From Stomoxys calcitrans (taxonomy: Eukaryota; Arthropoda; Insecta; Diptera; Muscidae), in contig NC_081554.1 of the NCBI RefSeq assembly GCF_963082655.1, positions 94,060,245 to 94,124,244 on the forward strand: 64,000 nt of DNA, read 5' to 3'. How positions within the stretch are numbered: position 1 is the stretch's first letter; the number at the start of each line of letters is the position of its first letter. Under the pieces are notes generated by a model, which saw only the letters and a program-made list of their open reading frames with translations, searched no databases and was not told the origin of the DNA. This document shows, one piece after another, positions 1 to 11,319 of the stretch. A program made the position numbers and the translations under genes.

Positions 1-8
1 TGGATTTT

Positions 9-830
9 ATACCTACCACCATAGGATAGGGAGTATATTAATTTAGTCATTCCGTTTGTAACACCTAGAAATATTCGTCCAAGACCCCAAAAAATATATA
101 TATTCTTGATCGTCATGACATTTTATGTCGACCTAGCATTGTCCATCCATTCGTCGCTCCATCCGTCCGTCTGTCTGTCGAAAGCACGCTACTTTCGAAG
201 GAATAAAGCTAGGCGCTTGAAATTTTGCACAAATAATTCATATTAGCGTTGTTTTAATATAGCTGTCATATAATCTAATCTTGAGTCTTAACTTCTTGGG
301 CCTTTAGAGGGCACAATTCTTATCCTATTTGGAATTTTCCATGAAGTTTTTTGTTATGTATGTCTTCCAACAACTGTGCCAAGTATGATTCGAATCGGTC
401 CATAACCTTATATAGCTATCTTTATAAATAAAACTGGCGACTATACATCTTAATCCTCTGAAGGGCGTAATTCTTATCCGATTTGGTTGAAATATACGTA
501 TCAAATATGGTCTGAATCGTTATATAGCCTGATACAGCTACCATATAATCCGATCTCACGATTTTGCTTCTTGAGTTCCTAAAGGGCGCAATTCTTATCC
601 GAATTAGCTGATATCTTATCCGAATTAGCTGAAACCTTCAACACTCAATTCATTTATGGTCCGAATCGGATCATAACTTGATAAAGCTCCAGTAGCACGG
701 CTTTTCTTTTCCATTATCCTTAGTTTCCCTAAAAAGAGATACCAGGCAAAGAACTCGACAAATGCGATCTATGGTGGATAATATATAAGATTCCGCCCGT
801 CCGAACTTAGCACGCTTTTACTGTTATATA
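9..830 (-). repeat. DINE/Helentron-like repeat, family A copy 1
   Basis: Starts with a TATACC...CCACCATAGGAT edge and ends with a degenerate form of the other terminus (GTCCGAACTTAGCACGCTTTTAC). In between are the usual landmarks: the TCCGTCCGTCTGTC simple repeat, TCGAAAGCACGCTA, and several internal units built on GCAATTCTTATCCGA and on CATAACCTGATATAGCT-like blocks. Read on the minus strand it matches the copies at 13953 and 33793. The resemblance to Drosophila DINE-1/Helentron-associated elements (terminal hairpin, central tandem units) is from memory of that family; no transposase is encoded. Confidence 0.7.
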
Positions 831-1058
831 TTGGGTTGCCCAAAAAGTAATTGCGGATTTTTTAAAAGAAAGTAAATGCATTTTTAATACAACTTAGAAT
901 GAACTTTAATCAAATATACTTTACACTTTTTTTCTAAAGCAAGCTAAAAGTAACACCTGATAACTGACAGAAGAAAGAATGCAATTACAGAGTCACAAGC
1001 TGTGATTTGTCAACACCGACTATATGAAAAATCCGCAATTACTTTTTGGACAACCCAA
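831..1058 (+). mobile_element. MITE with TTGGGTTGCCC terminal inverted repeats, copy 1
   Basis: A 228-bp element with terminal inverted repeats TTGGGTTGCCCAAAAAGTAA and its complement at the right end (one mismatch), flanked by TA on both sides (829-830 and 1059-1060). The TA duplication and the termini fit the Tc1/mariner superfamily. There is no coding capacity. It sits at the very end of family A copy 1. Two other copies lie at 16913 and 41989. Confidence 0.85.
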
Positions 1059-1063
1059 TATTA

Positions 1064-1195
1064 ATTTGGATCGATTTGGCTTATTTACATTTCCAACCGG
1101 CACTAATAGTCGTGCCATTAGATTAACGGACGGACAGACATAACTGCATCGAATTTATGGGGTCTTAGATCAAGATTTCGAAATTTTTCAACCGG
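1064..1195 (+). repeat. Family A fragment
   Basis: Contains the block corresponding to the right part of family A: GGATCGATTTGGC..CATTT, CAACCG, GGACGGACAGACAT and TATGGGGTCTTAGA. Truncated on both sides and diverged. Confidence 0.45.
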
Positions 1196-1296
1196 AACGC
1201 CCAAGTTGGTAAAAACTTCATCCAATGTGAAGAGTATACAAAACATTTTTCTCAGTGTTTTAGCTATGATGAGGATATTTGTAAAAATTTTAGCTT

Positions 1297-2246
1297 TTAA
1301 AACTTTCTTACGGATCGTTCCAAACTAAACGACCAGGTTGGCTTTGGGATGTACTCTAAAGATCTAGAACTGGTCATATCGAAAAGGTGACCCGACGACT
1401 GCAGTGTGTATCAAGCGGAGATCCTTGCAATTAAGGAAGTGGTGGAATGGCTAAGATATAATGTCATTACGACGATTGGCATAAATATCTTCCCAGACAG
1501 CCATTTAATCCCTGGAGAACGTATTTCTGAACACAAAAACCGCCCTCGACTTTTGCAGATCTCTCAACGAGATGGCTGAACAGTTCAAAATTCACCGTTT
1601 CTGGGTGCCGGGCCGCAGAGATATTCCAGGGAATTGTAAAGCCGATGAGCTTGCGAGACTAGGAACTACCTTACAAATTCCAGGGATACTGGAATCTGTG
1701 GATATGCCTCTAGCGACATGTAGGTTAAACTTTCAGGGCCAGGCCCAAAGGGCAACGAATGATAGATGGTCACAAAGAGGGGGCTGTCAGCATTCCAAAA
1801 CTATGTGACCTCATCTAGACTTGAAGAGGTCTACTGCTTTGCTGTCATTGGATAGAACAGACATCTCAGTCATTGTGTCCGTCATGACAGATCACTGTCT
1901 AATCGGAAAACATGCTGACAGATTGGAGGTTGCCAGCAACGACTTTTGCAGAGGCTGTAGGGTCGTCAAAAAAGAAGAGACTATAGAACACCTTCTGTGT
2001 GTGTGTGTCCCGCACTAGCAGTTAGAAGGAGTTCCACTTTAGGTTCTCATTCCTTTGAGAACCTGTCTGATTTAGTGGATGTGAACATTCGCAAGTTATT
2101 GGGCTTTTTAAAGCACTCTGAATGGTTCAACGGTAGGAACTAGAAGACATCTTCCTTCTTCTGTTCCTGTGGTATCACAATGGACGAAAACTTTTAAGTG
2201 AGTCTTATAGCACACTGGCACTTAAACCTGACCTAACCTTAACCTT
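1297..2246 (+). pseudogene. LINE-A 3' end: RNase H and zinc-knuckle remnant
   Basis: A 5'-truncated fragment of a non-LTR retrotransposon (called LINE-A here). It begins within the RNase H domain (KLNDQVGFGMYSKDLELV), contains the FWVPGRRDIPGNCKADELAR block (the usual H of the WVPGH motif is replaced by R), and then the C-terminal cysteine/histidine tail (DFCRGC...TIEHLLC). Frames change between about 1808 and 1821 and near 2018, so no continuous protein is possible. The 3' end is a CACTTAAACCTGACCTAACC-type sequence shared with the copies ending at 11053 and 19888. The RNase H places it among I/R1/LOA-type elements; the exact clade is not determined. Confidence 0.8.
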
Positions 2247-2444
2247 TAACTTTCTTAGAGAAAATGTCGCCCTAAGAAATGCCTTTCGAGATACTGTATG
2301 ATATTGTAGTTGTCCTCTATTGGATAAGTTTCGGATTTTCCGTTTCTATCGCACATAACATAACTGTAGCAAAATAGCATAAGTGAGTCTGATAGCAGTC
2401 TGCTACTGTAACAATTGAGAATTTATAGATAAAAAATATACAAA

Positions 2445-3345
2445 AATGAAACAAGTAAAGATGGGCTAAGTCGGGCGAAGCCGACCTTTTGGTACCCTAC
2501 ACCACATTGAGTATGTAGACTGAGTCGTCGAAATTAAAATTTGTTTAAATTTAAATTGAAAATTGTTGACCAAATTCGTACGTATTCTAGGAGTCACTGA
2601 GGAAATAGTTGTGCAAAATTTTTACAAGATTGGATGATAAGTGCTTTTGTAAAGGTCAAAGTGATAATCGAGAGATACATTTATATGGAAGCTATATCTA
2701 AATCCGAACAGATTTCTATGAAATTCTCCAGTTATCTGAAAAGCCAAATAAGAAACCCTCGTGTCATTAGTAGCGTTTAACATATGACCAAACTATTGCA
2801 GTATTAGTCAAAAAATATTTATGGAAGCTTTATCTTAATCTGAACCGATTTCACCTAAATCGGCACATATAGCGTAAGTCATAAAAGAAGACATTGGGCA
2901 AAAGTTGAAGTAAATCTGTTTAGAAATATGCTGACAAAGGCTCTTAAAGTGAGAATCGAGTGAGACATTTATATGCGTGCTATGTATAAATTTGCCCCTG
3001 TTCCTTAATGGAATGTTCATGAGCAAAATTTGTTTGTTTGTTGTTTGTATTGCAATATGAGTCAAAATTGGACGAACATATATATGGGAGCTTTATCCAA
3101 TTCTGAAACGGTTTTTTTCAAATTCAATGGTATTAGTCTCTAGGCCAAAAAAGATTCCCGTGCACAATTTGAAGACAATCGGATGAAAATTGCGACTAAA
3201 TCGAATCAGAAAGTGATTCTGAGCCGATCGGTATACCTATCAATGGGTCTATATCTGTTGTGGTTGTAGCCACAAGTCTAAATGTGGTACAAGTAAGTGC
3301 TCTAAGTTATAATACCCTGTACCATAGTAGGGGTGTAGATTATAA
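2445..3345 (+). repeat. DINE-like repeat, family B copy 1
   Basis: Begins AACAAGTAAAGATGGGCTAA, followed by the hairpin GTCGGGCGAAGCCGAC and TACCCTACACCA, and ends GTAGGGGTGTAGATTATAA. Internal units carry TCTAAATCTGAACCGATTTC and GGGAGCTATATC-type blocks. The same architecture as family A with diverged sequence, which suggests a sister family. A SINE 3' end is embedded at 2989. Confidence 0.6.
2989..3035 (+). mobile_element. SINE 3'-end fragment
   Basis: Matches the tail of the tRNA-derived SINE found intact at 28369 and 62210: TTTGCCCCTGTTCCTTAATG then GAATGTTCATGAGCAAAATTTG. The tRNA-related head is missing. Confidence 0.5.
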
Positions 3346-3790
3346 CATGGAGAAAGGCCAAATTCTCAGACCCTTATATGTTTGATCACAAATAAAAGCA
3401 ATTTATTTGAAAAACCAGTAAGAAAAGCCAAAAGTCGGGCGGTGCCGACTTTATAAAACCCTACATCTACCGTATAAGTACAAAGTGGTAGCTATATCTA
3501 ATACTGAACCAATTTTGATGGACATCGCCGGATGTTTTCAGATGGGTTATTAAACAATCCTTATCAAATTTCGAGTAATTATGTTCAAACTGTAATAACT
3601 ACGGTTCACAAATGACAAAATTATTGCAAATAACCCAAAATCTGACGAATATATACATGGAAGCAATATTGAATTCTGAACCGATTTCGAGCAAACTTCT
3701 CAAAAATGTGGTAGTTGTCGTGGAAAGTGTTGTAACAAGCTTTTTCAAGATTGGTCAATAAATGCAGTGGCTCTAGAAGTGAAAATCGGG

Positions 3791-3792
<2 letters not shown>

Positions 3793-3862
<70 letters not shown>
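3793..3862. repeat. (TA)n microsatellite
   Basis: About 70 bp of alternating TA with one interruption (TACATA). It sits at the TATATGGCAGC position of a family B unit. Confidence 0.95.
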
Positions 3863-3942
3863 GGCAGCATTATCTAAATCTGAATCGATTTCGATGAGAT
3901 TCACCTGACAAATATCACGAGAATCGGTTAACAAATGATCAT

Positions 3943-4518
3943 TTTATTGCAATATTTCTCAAAATCGGAGCTGTATCTAAATCTGAAAGGATTTCGAGTA
4001 AACTTCTTACATATTGTGGTAGTTGACGAAGCAAGCGTTGTACAAAGTTTTGGCAGGATTGGTCAATAAATGCGCTTGCAGTCGATCTAGAAGTGAACAT
4101 CGGGCGATTTACATGTATGGCAGCTATATCTAAATCTGAGCCGATTTCTATGAAATTCACCAGTAAAGTCGAAAGTTTTAAGAAAATCTCTCCTGTCAAA
4201 TTACGAGATAATCGGTTGAGAAATGAGCACTTTATTGCAATATTTCTCAAAATCGGACGAACATGTATATGGGAGCTGTATCTAAATCTGAAAGGATTTC
4301 GACTAAACTTCTTAGATATTGTGGTAGTTGACGAAGCAAACGTTGTACAAAGTTTTGGCAGGATTGGTCAATAAATGCGTTTGCAGTCGATTTAGAAGTG
4401 AACGTCGGGCGATATATATATATATATATATATATATGGCAGCAATATCTAAATCTGAACCGATTTCCATGAAATTCACTTATAATGTCGAGAGTCAAAA
4501 GAAAATCCTTCCTGCCAA
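3943..4518 (+). repeat. 288-bp tandem duplication within family B
   Basis: TTTATTGCAATATTTCTCAA recurs at 3943 and 4231, and the following sequence (CTGAAAGGATTTCGA, TTGTGGTAGTTGACGAAGCA, GGCAGGATTGGTCAATAAAT) repeats at the same 288-bp offset. The second unit has gained a TA expansion, so it is longer. Confidence 0.8.
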
Positions 4519-4894
4519 ATTTCAAGAAAATCGGCTAACAAATTACCATTGTATTGTATTATTACTGCAAATCGCGGGCGAACATATATGTGGGAGCTAT
4601 ATCCAAATCTGAACCGATTTTCTCAATTTTCAATAGGCATTGTCTCTAGACCGCAAAAACATGCATGTACCAATTTTTAAGACGATCGGATGAATACTGC
4701 GAATGTACTTTGTACAGAAATTATCATGGACAGACAGACAGACAGGCGGATATAGCTAAATCGAATCAGAAAGTGATTTTGAGTCGATCGGTATACTTTT
4801 CAATGGGCCTACCTCTCTTCCATCTGGGTGTTACAAACAAATGCATTCAGTTATAATAACCTGTGCCACAGTAGTGGTGTAGGGTATAATAAGT

Positions 4895-7890
4895 GGGTTT
4901 ACTTTTTAATTTTGTTTGCAATTTTGTTCAAATTCGATACTTTAAAAAAGCCGCCGGACACTTTAAAAAGTTTTCTACCCTTTGGCAAGTCGTCGAGTTA
5001 AAAAAAATTAATGTAAAAATAGAATCTTAGGCTCTAGTTGAAGTGATTAATGAGATTATAGACTTTTATTTTTAAAACCAAAATCGATTTTGATTGATTT
5101 TTCTTCTTCGCTTAAGACAAATAAAAATCTTAACAAACCATATGAAAATACGTACAAAGTAGACCATAATTGGTACAGCTCCACCGGTTTAATATCCAAT
5201 CTTGGGCACTAAAGTTTTGAAAAAATGAAAATTTCAAAACTTTTTGGCTTTTTTCAATTTGCACTTGCACACTTTATTTAGTCTTCACACACTTGTTTGG
5301 AAAATTTGAAACACTTCTTAGGGGGGTTCTTTTTTTTCTTTGCGTTTAAATTTCTCAACTCGTTTCGGAAAAAGTCAGGATGAATTTTTCATTTGATTTT
5401 CTTAAAAATATATCCGCTTGCGTGGGCAGAAAACACGTCGCCGACGTTATAACGTTTTTTGCTATGCAGCGTAATACTCCGAAAACAGGCGATGTTCGTT
5501 TTGCGTTAAGCGTGGTGTGTTTTGAACGTTTGTACGGTTGAAAGGCGAATGATGAATGAGCATTGTTGGCGGAAAGTATGCTTAAAATTCATGAAATTCT
5601 TGGCTGAAGCGGCATTCTGCTGCACACGAGAAGAAAAAACTCCCTAACAGGGTAAATTAATGGATTTCAGGGGTAGATTTTGGCTGGCCACCAACAAAAG
5701 CAAAAGAGCAAATTTGCAAGAAGAAAAAGCGCTCGCTTGAACCCTTAAAATGTAAGGCTGCGCCAAGTGCGAAAGACAGAGAGAAGGAGATGGAAAAAAG
5801 ATGAGAGCAAAAGTAAAAGGACCTCATGCCAAAGACAGGGGAAATCATTGGCGAAAAGAGCAAGAGAGAGCACAAATCAGAGTAAAAGTAACTCTCATTG
5901 CTCAACACTTACAAAAGGACCATGATTGTGTGGGCAGATGGCGTTGGTGCCACCACTCATGAGAGAGCAGTAGATTGTTTGTTCTCTTTGCCAATCACCC
6001 CCTAAGCCTAATATACAGTCGGGCACACATGCACAGATATGCCATCGTTTGTTCATTATTTACTCACCGAAATATGAATGAATTCTGTAAAGGATAATGG
6101 TGAGGCAAATACAAAGATGTAGGGGAGTACAACAAAAAGGATAATAAAGGTGGCTGTGTGTGTGTGTTACAGCAGACACAAACACGCCCTCTTTAAATAT
6201 TCATAAATCTCTTTCTTAACTATCTCATACCAACCATCCAAGTATTTTTGTTGGATCTCCAGCATGCCAGAGTGAGATAGAGCGACCGTTTTGACTTGTA
6301 GGACGGAGATAGTGCAAAGGATAATGCAGGATGGACAAAAAGTGAACATCATCATTTTGTATTTTGTGTACATAAGTGGGCATCCTTCGTGCTCGTGTAT
6401 GTACCTATGTGTGTGCCACTTTGGCATAGACAATGGACCCTTGGTAAACGGGCTGTCGTTTTTGCTCTGGCTTTATATTCTGTGCAATACATAAAATATT
6501 TATTAAGTATTAAGCTCTGCTTTTTTCGCTGCTGAGTCGTCGCCTCGCCTCACCTCACCCTACCCCACCCAGAGCTTCTTTTGCCTCAAGACCCTATGGC
6601 TGGCCGAGGCAAGGCAAGGCAAATAGCAATGGCGGTGGCAAGTAGACGACGAACGCATCACCGCCAGTTAGAGAAGAAAGAAACATAAAAAGACATACAG
6701 ATCCTTTAACACTTTTGGCTCTTCTATGTACACATTCATATATCTGGAGACGTAAAAGGACATTCAGCTTTAATTTTTTTCTACTTTACGGTTTTTTGTT
6801 GTTGCGTTTTTTTTACTTCTTCTTCTTGTTTTCGTACCCCACAATGGGTGGTGGCATAAATTCTGCGAATGCTGTGGGGTATGTTAGTGCTGTTGGTGGT
6901 GGCAAAGTGAATTGATGATAGTTCATTCTACGAGTATTTACATGGGGCAACGATTTTAGCAATGCTAAAAAGAAAGAATAGTTATATGTTTGTAATTACA
7001 ACAGGTATGAGAGCCCCAGCAGCCGGAGGTCAATGGGTGTACATTTCCTAAGGTCATGAGAGTTTCCAATGGCAAAGCCAATTTTAGTGTGTTTACACAT
7101 TTAGAAACCAACTAATGGCCTATAAAGAAGAAATTAATGAACGGATAGTCTTGCTGCAGAAAAAGCTACGTTTGAGTGGGCTTCCATCCATTAGAGTAAT
7201 AAGCTGTATTCCCATTAGGCGCTGTATTCCCATTAGGCGCTGTAATTACTAACTCAGTTTATTGGCATCCAAAGTTACTTAAATATTCTAAACAAAGTAC
7301 ATAAAAAAACACATATAATCGATACCAGGTTTGTCCGATGCTTTTTGCACTTGATTTGGTACTTTTTTTGTAACCATCCAGCAACAACAAAACAAAAAAT
7401 GAGCAAATGTAACCTTTTTAAAGTCCGTGAAGATAAATTTGAATATAACTTAGCCAAGACACAAACCTGACATTTTAAGAGATATGTTAAATGATTAACA
7501 GAGCACTGTTAACAAATTTTCTTTTGTATTTTAAATAAAAAAAATAATTTTTAGCATTTTCTCACCTAATATTTTCTAAATTCACTTGATAAAGAATTTA
7601 TCTACAACTGTGAAATGCTTAATAGTAACTAAACCCTCAAACCTCTATTCCAAAAATATTTTTTGAAGACCTATATGACCCTATGATGCAGTGAGCTCGT
7701 CATAGATATGTGATACAAACTAATACCTGAATTAGCCCCTACCAAGAGCTTTTAGAATCAGAAGTCCCCATATTCAAATTGTATTTCAGATCGGAGAAAT
7801 TTCGTCCCAAAAGTTATATTTGAATTTAACATAATGCTGGACTGGCCATAGATAGGTGATACAAACTAAAAGGGTAAATATCAGTTTTTG
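4895..7890. other. Single-copy noncoding DNA
   Basis: No ORF here has recognisable domains and no repeat family of the window is present. Visible details are purine-rich AGAGAGAAGG runs near 5770-5870, a (TG)n run near 6152, a CGCCTCGCCTCACCTCACC stretch near 6540, and an 18-bp duplication at 7203. It could be intron or intergenic DNA; I see nothing that decides this. Confidence 0.5.
7203..7238. repeat. 18-bp direct tandem duplication
   Basis: GCTGTATTCCCATTAGGC occurs twice back to back, followed by a third partial GCTGTA. Confidence 0.9.
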
Positions 7891-7907
7891 ACTTGTTCCT
7901 ATATATT

Positions 7908-10205
7908 TATTGTGACAGCAGAGCGGTAGACCTCTTCAAGTCCAGATTCGGCCACATAATTTTGGAATGCTCACAGCCCATAGTGACCATCTATCATTCG
8001 TTGCCCTTCTGGCCTGATACTGAATACTTAGCTTACATGTCGCAAGAGGCAAACCCACAGATTCCAGTTTCCGTGGAATATAGTTCCTAGTTTCGTAAGC
8101 TCGTCCGCTTTACAATTCCCTGGGATATAACCCGGCACCCAGAACAGGTGAATATTGAACTATACAGCCATCTCGTTAAGAGGTATACAGACGACGGAAG
8201 TTTTTGAATTCCGAAATACGTTCTGCATGGATTTTATGACTGTCTGCGAAGGTATTTATGCCAATCGTCGTCATTATATTATATCGTAGCTATTCCACCA
8301 CTTCTTTGATTGCAAGGATCTCCGCTTGATACACACTTCAGTGGTCGGGTAACCTTCTTGAACGGATTTACACCTAGACTACTTTTAGTAGCCCACTTCG
8401 GTGTTGCACGTAGAGCTTTCTGAAGAATATCTCTTAGAATGCTGGGAAACTTTTCCCTTATCTCAATAGCCTCGTCATCAGCATACGCCTTTTTCTTTTA
8501 TAGACAATAATATTTCATTCATGGTTTTATTCCAAAGTAGAGGAGACAGCACATCTCCTGTCTCCCCTCTATGTAGGCGTATAGGTTGTGAAGGGCTGTT
8601 TCAGTGAACTTGCCCATACTATATGCATGTTGCTGCCGAGACAGGCGATTTTCGGGGATCTTTTCCCTAAGATATGTTTCTATCAACCTCTCAAGAGTCT
8701 TCATCATAAAGGATGACAGACTAATGGACGACAATCTTTCGCCTTCGTGTGGTAAGGATTTCCAGCTTTTGGAATGAAGATGACCTATGTGTCCTACCAT
8801 CCCACATGTATGTATGACATGCTGATACAAGCAGAGTTCATCTCTATAAGCCAAGAAGCCAGTCAATCAGACACAGCTTGTAATTCAACCGGTGATACAT
8901 CATCAGGGACTGACGACTTGAAGGAGTCGAAACTTCTTATCGCCCAAAGGATTTTCGGCTCAGACACAATTTCCCCAATAACCTCCAACGAATGCATACC
9001 AATGCCAGCCACGTTGTTGAATTTTTCGGGAGTTGTGTATCAACGAGGAGTTCTAGTGTTTCTTACTAGACATTGTCCATACATTTTCTGAGGACAGAAT
9101 CTTCCTTAGTCTGGAGGCCTCAGATGTATCCTCCACGGAACTGCAGAGTTCCACCCAGGATATGTTTTGAGCCTTCTCAGATCGCCCTTGTACTTTCTTA
9201 GCTCTGCCTTATAGATGTCCCAATTGTGTGTTGCTCTTGTGGCTTTTGGTGTGATGATAACAACCAGTTGGTCTGATAACAACCAGTTCTGGGGTCCACT
9301 ATGGTGGTCGTTGTTTGCCCCTTGGGTTGGCACTAGGACATGCTGACACAAGCCATTTATTCAGGGCCTTCGAGATCCGCTTGAACACTATGTCTATATC
9401 CTCCGCAGTTTCCACTTCCTTTTCTGGTCAAGAAGGGATAGACGTGCAGAATTTGTGCCGAAATCTATTCCAATCCGTCTTTCTTTTGTTTAGCCCAGCG
9501 ACCACTTCTGCAGTATTTTTTCCAAGGCTGAAACTAATATAACGATGATCAGAAAAGCTTTAATCATCCAACACATCCCAGTCGCATATTCTTCCATTTA
9601 TTTCTCCACATACAAAGGTAATATCTAGTACCTCCTGCCTGTTCCTGGTATTCAAGGTCGGTTTATCTCCTTTATTACAAATCATCGATAGGCAGACCAC
9701 CTCTTTCGTTGACATCCGAACTTCCCCATAGCTGGTGATATGCATTAGCATCACTTCCTACAATGAGGCTCTCTTTCAATGCATAAACGGCTTCAAACTG
9801 CAACTTAAGGATTGAGGCAGCATCTCTAAATCGTGTCACATATAGGAAAGCCAGTCAGTAATGAGACTTATTTATTTCAAGGCTGACTACTACTGAATCT
9901 TCAGTGCTTAGCGACGGAAGAAGATAAACATTTAGACTGCTCTTTGCGAGAATACAGGCTCTGTGACTTCCATTCCCCGTACCCTTGAGTGGTTTAAATC
10001 CAGGACGCACCCATGGTTCCTGGTAAAGAACCACTTCAAATCCCTCTGCCATCAGGAGGACTTTTAGTGCCGCCGAAACGGCCTCACTGTGGTGGAGTTT
10101 TGGCATCCAGTGGCAGGTCAGAAAGCAGTGGAACCACACTTTCTCAGGACACTGGACAATTGCGGTGTGAACAATTCCTCCTTATGGCTGGCACTATGTT
10201 AGGTT
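7908..10205 (-). pseudogene. LINE-A copy 2, decayed, several internal deletions
   Basis: Reading the minus strand from 10205: the end of ORF1; the endonuclease start (ALKVLLMAEGFEVVLYQEPW near 10050) and its later part (STKEVVCLSMICNKGD near 9700); a spacer segment (9351-9106); reverse transcriptase motifs SSFMMKTLERLIETYLREKI and QHAYSMGKFTETALHNL (8866-8519); a YADD box near 8473-8484; a short RNase H remnant; and the C-terminal part near 7908-8090. Frameshifts and stops separate all blocks. Most of the reverse transcriptase between the TETAL and YADD motifs is deleted, and another deletion joins the segment after YADD to the RNase H. This is the only LINE-A copy here that keeps part of the polymerase catalytic core. 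Confidence 0.8.
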
Positions 10206-10404
10206 TTCGCCGTTAAAAAGCAAATAACAATGATAAAATAATAATTTTATTAAAATTTTATCGTAGGTAATGATGGAATGTCCTACTGAAAGAAATCAGC
10301 AAGTTGTTTTGCTTTAAAATCTATTAGCTAAAAAAGTAATCGGCGAAAAATATCGTGAAAAGCCTTAGATGCTTCACTATCTGCTGTTATCGAAGTACGT
10401 TTTG

Positions 10405-10500
10405 AGTTCCGTCCTTCCCCGCTGGCGCACACCTTGAGCCCAATCCAACCGGTTGACCCACCCACACAAGGCTTGTCGGGTCCCGTTTCGATGCCTTCCC
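10405..10500 (-). mobile_element. LINE-A ORF1-region fragment
   Basis: The complement of this stretch matches 17868-17940 (GGGACCCGACAAGCCTTGTG, then CAAGGTGTG). It lies head-to-head with the plus-strand LINE-A 3' end that starts at about 10525, so it is a separate or rearranged insertion. Confidence 0.5.
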
Positions 10501-10524
10501 CTCATGTTTCCTATCGTGTTTCGA

Positions 10525-11053
10525 TCGCGGACGAGCTTTTCAGACTAGGAACTACCCTACACATTCCAAGGATACTGGAATCCGTAGGTATGCCTCTAGC
10601 GACATGTAAGCTAAGGTCTCAGGACCAGGCCCGAAGGACAACGAATGATAGATGGTCATAAAGAGGGGGCTGGGAGCATTTCAAAACTATGTGGCCCAAT
10701 CTAGACTTGACAGGTCACTGTATAATCGGAAATCATGCTGACAGACTGACGGTTGCCAGCAATGGCTTTTGCAGAAGCTGTGGGGACATCGAAGAAGAAG
10801 AGACTATAGAACACCTTCTGTGTGTGCACTAACAGTCAGAAGGAGTTCCACATTAGGTTCTCATTTCTTTAAGAACCTGTTTGATTGATATAGCGGATGT
10901 GAACATTCGCAAGTTATTGGGCTTTTTAAAGCGACCTGAATGGTTCAACGGTAGAAACTAGAAGGCATCTTCCTTCTTCTGTACCTGTGGTATCACAATG
11001 GGCGAAAGCGTCTAAGTGAGTCTGACGGGAGAGTGCCACTTAACCTAACCTTA
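10525..11053 (+). pseudogene. LINE-A 3'-end fragment
   Basis: Starts just before DELFRLGTTLHIPRILESVG, the region after the RNase H. It continues through a degenerate zinc-knuckle tail (FCRSCGDIEEEETIEHLLC in a shifted frame) to the conserved 3' end GTGCCACTTAACCTAACCTT. An internal deletion removes part seen in the copies at 1821 and 19459. Confidence 0.75.
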
Positions 11054-11055
11054 GC

Positions 11056-11318
11056 AGTGTGGTCGATAGTTCCTCAGCCAAGTAATCAGCAACAACTGCT
11101 GAGTGGTCTCTTGATTCTCCAACCCCGCCGCTTTTATATAACTTCAGTTCCAACTTGTTGTATCCGTAGGACTCAACTCCTTCAGACATGTTGAGGACTG
11201 CGAGACATCCGTAGTTTAGTACGAATACTGCAAGTCTACGGTCACCATCAGCCTGCATATATTTTGTTGGAAATATGTCGCTTCTTTTTATTACAAAACC
11301 TTGGTATGAAAACACCAA
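11056..11318 (-). pseudogene. LINE-A ORF1 fragment
   Basis: The minus-strand reading ADGDRRLAVFVLNYGCLAVL...GGVGESRDHSAVVADY aligns with the ORF1 reading at 17608-17800 (ADGDQRHVVFVLNSGCLANL...GGVGESGDDSAVVTEH). It abuts the 3' end of the plus-strand LINE-A fragment that ends at 11053. The function of the ORF1 product is not evident from the sequence. Confidence 0.7.
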
Positions 11319-11319
11319 T

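Larger units (their letters stand above)
3412..4893 (+). repeat. DINE-like repeat, family B copy 2
   Basis: Opens with AAGTCGGGCGGTGCCGACTT (a 7-bp-arm hairpin) and TAAAACCCTACATCTACC, and ends AGTGGTGTAGGGTATAATAA. Contains internal units, a 288-bp tandem duplication and two TA tracts (3793-3862 and 4412-4437). The TA tract expansions occur at the same position in successive units, just before ATGGCAGC. Confidence 0.6.

Noticed and set aside
2226..2246. CCTAACC-type run that looks like telomere repeat
   Set aside because: The same sequence ends the LINE-A copies at 11053 and 19888, so it is a retrotransposon 3' end. Flies generally lack TTAGG telomeres.
5657..6494. Possible host exons in the single-copy block
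   Set aside because: The ORFs are short, have no domain, and no plausible splice-linked set could be assembled by eye.
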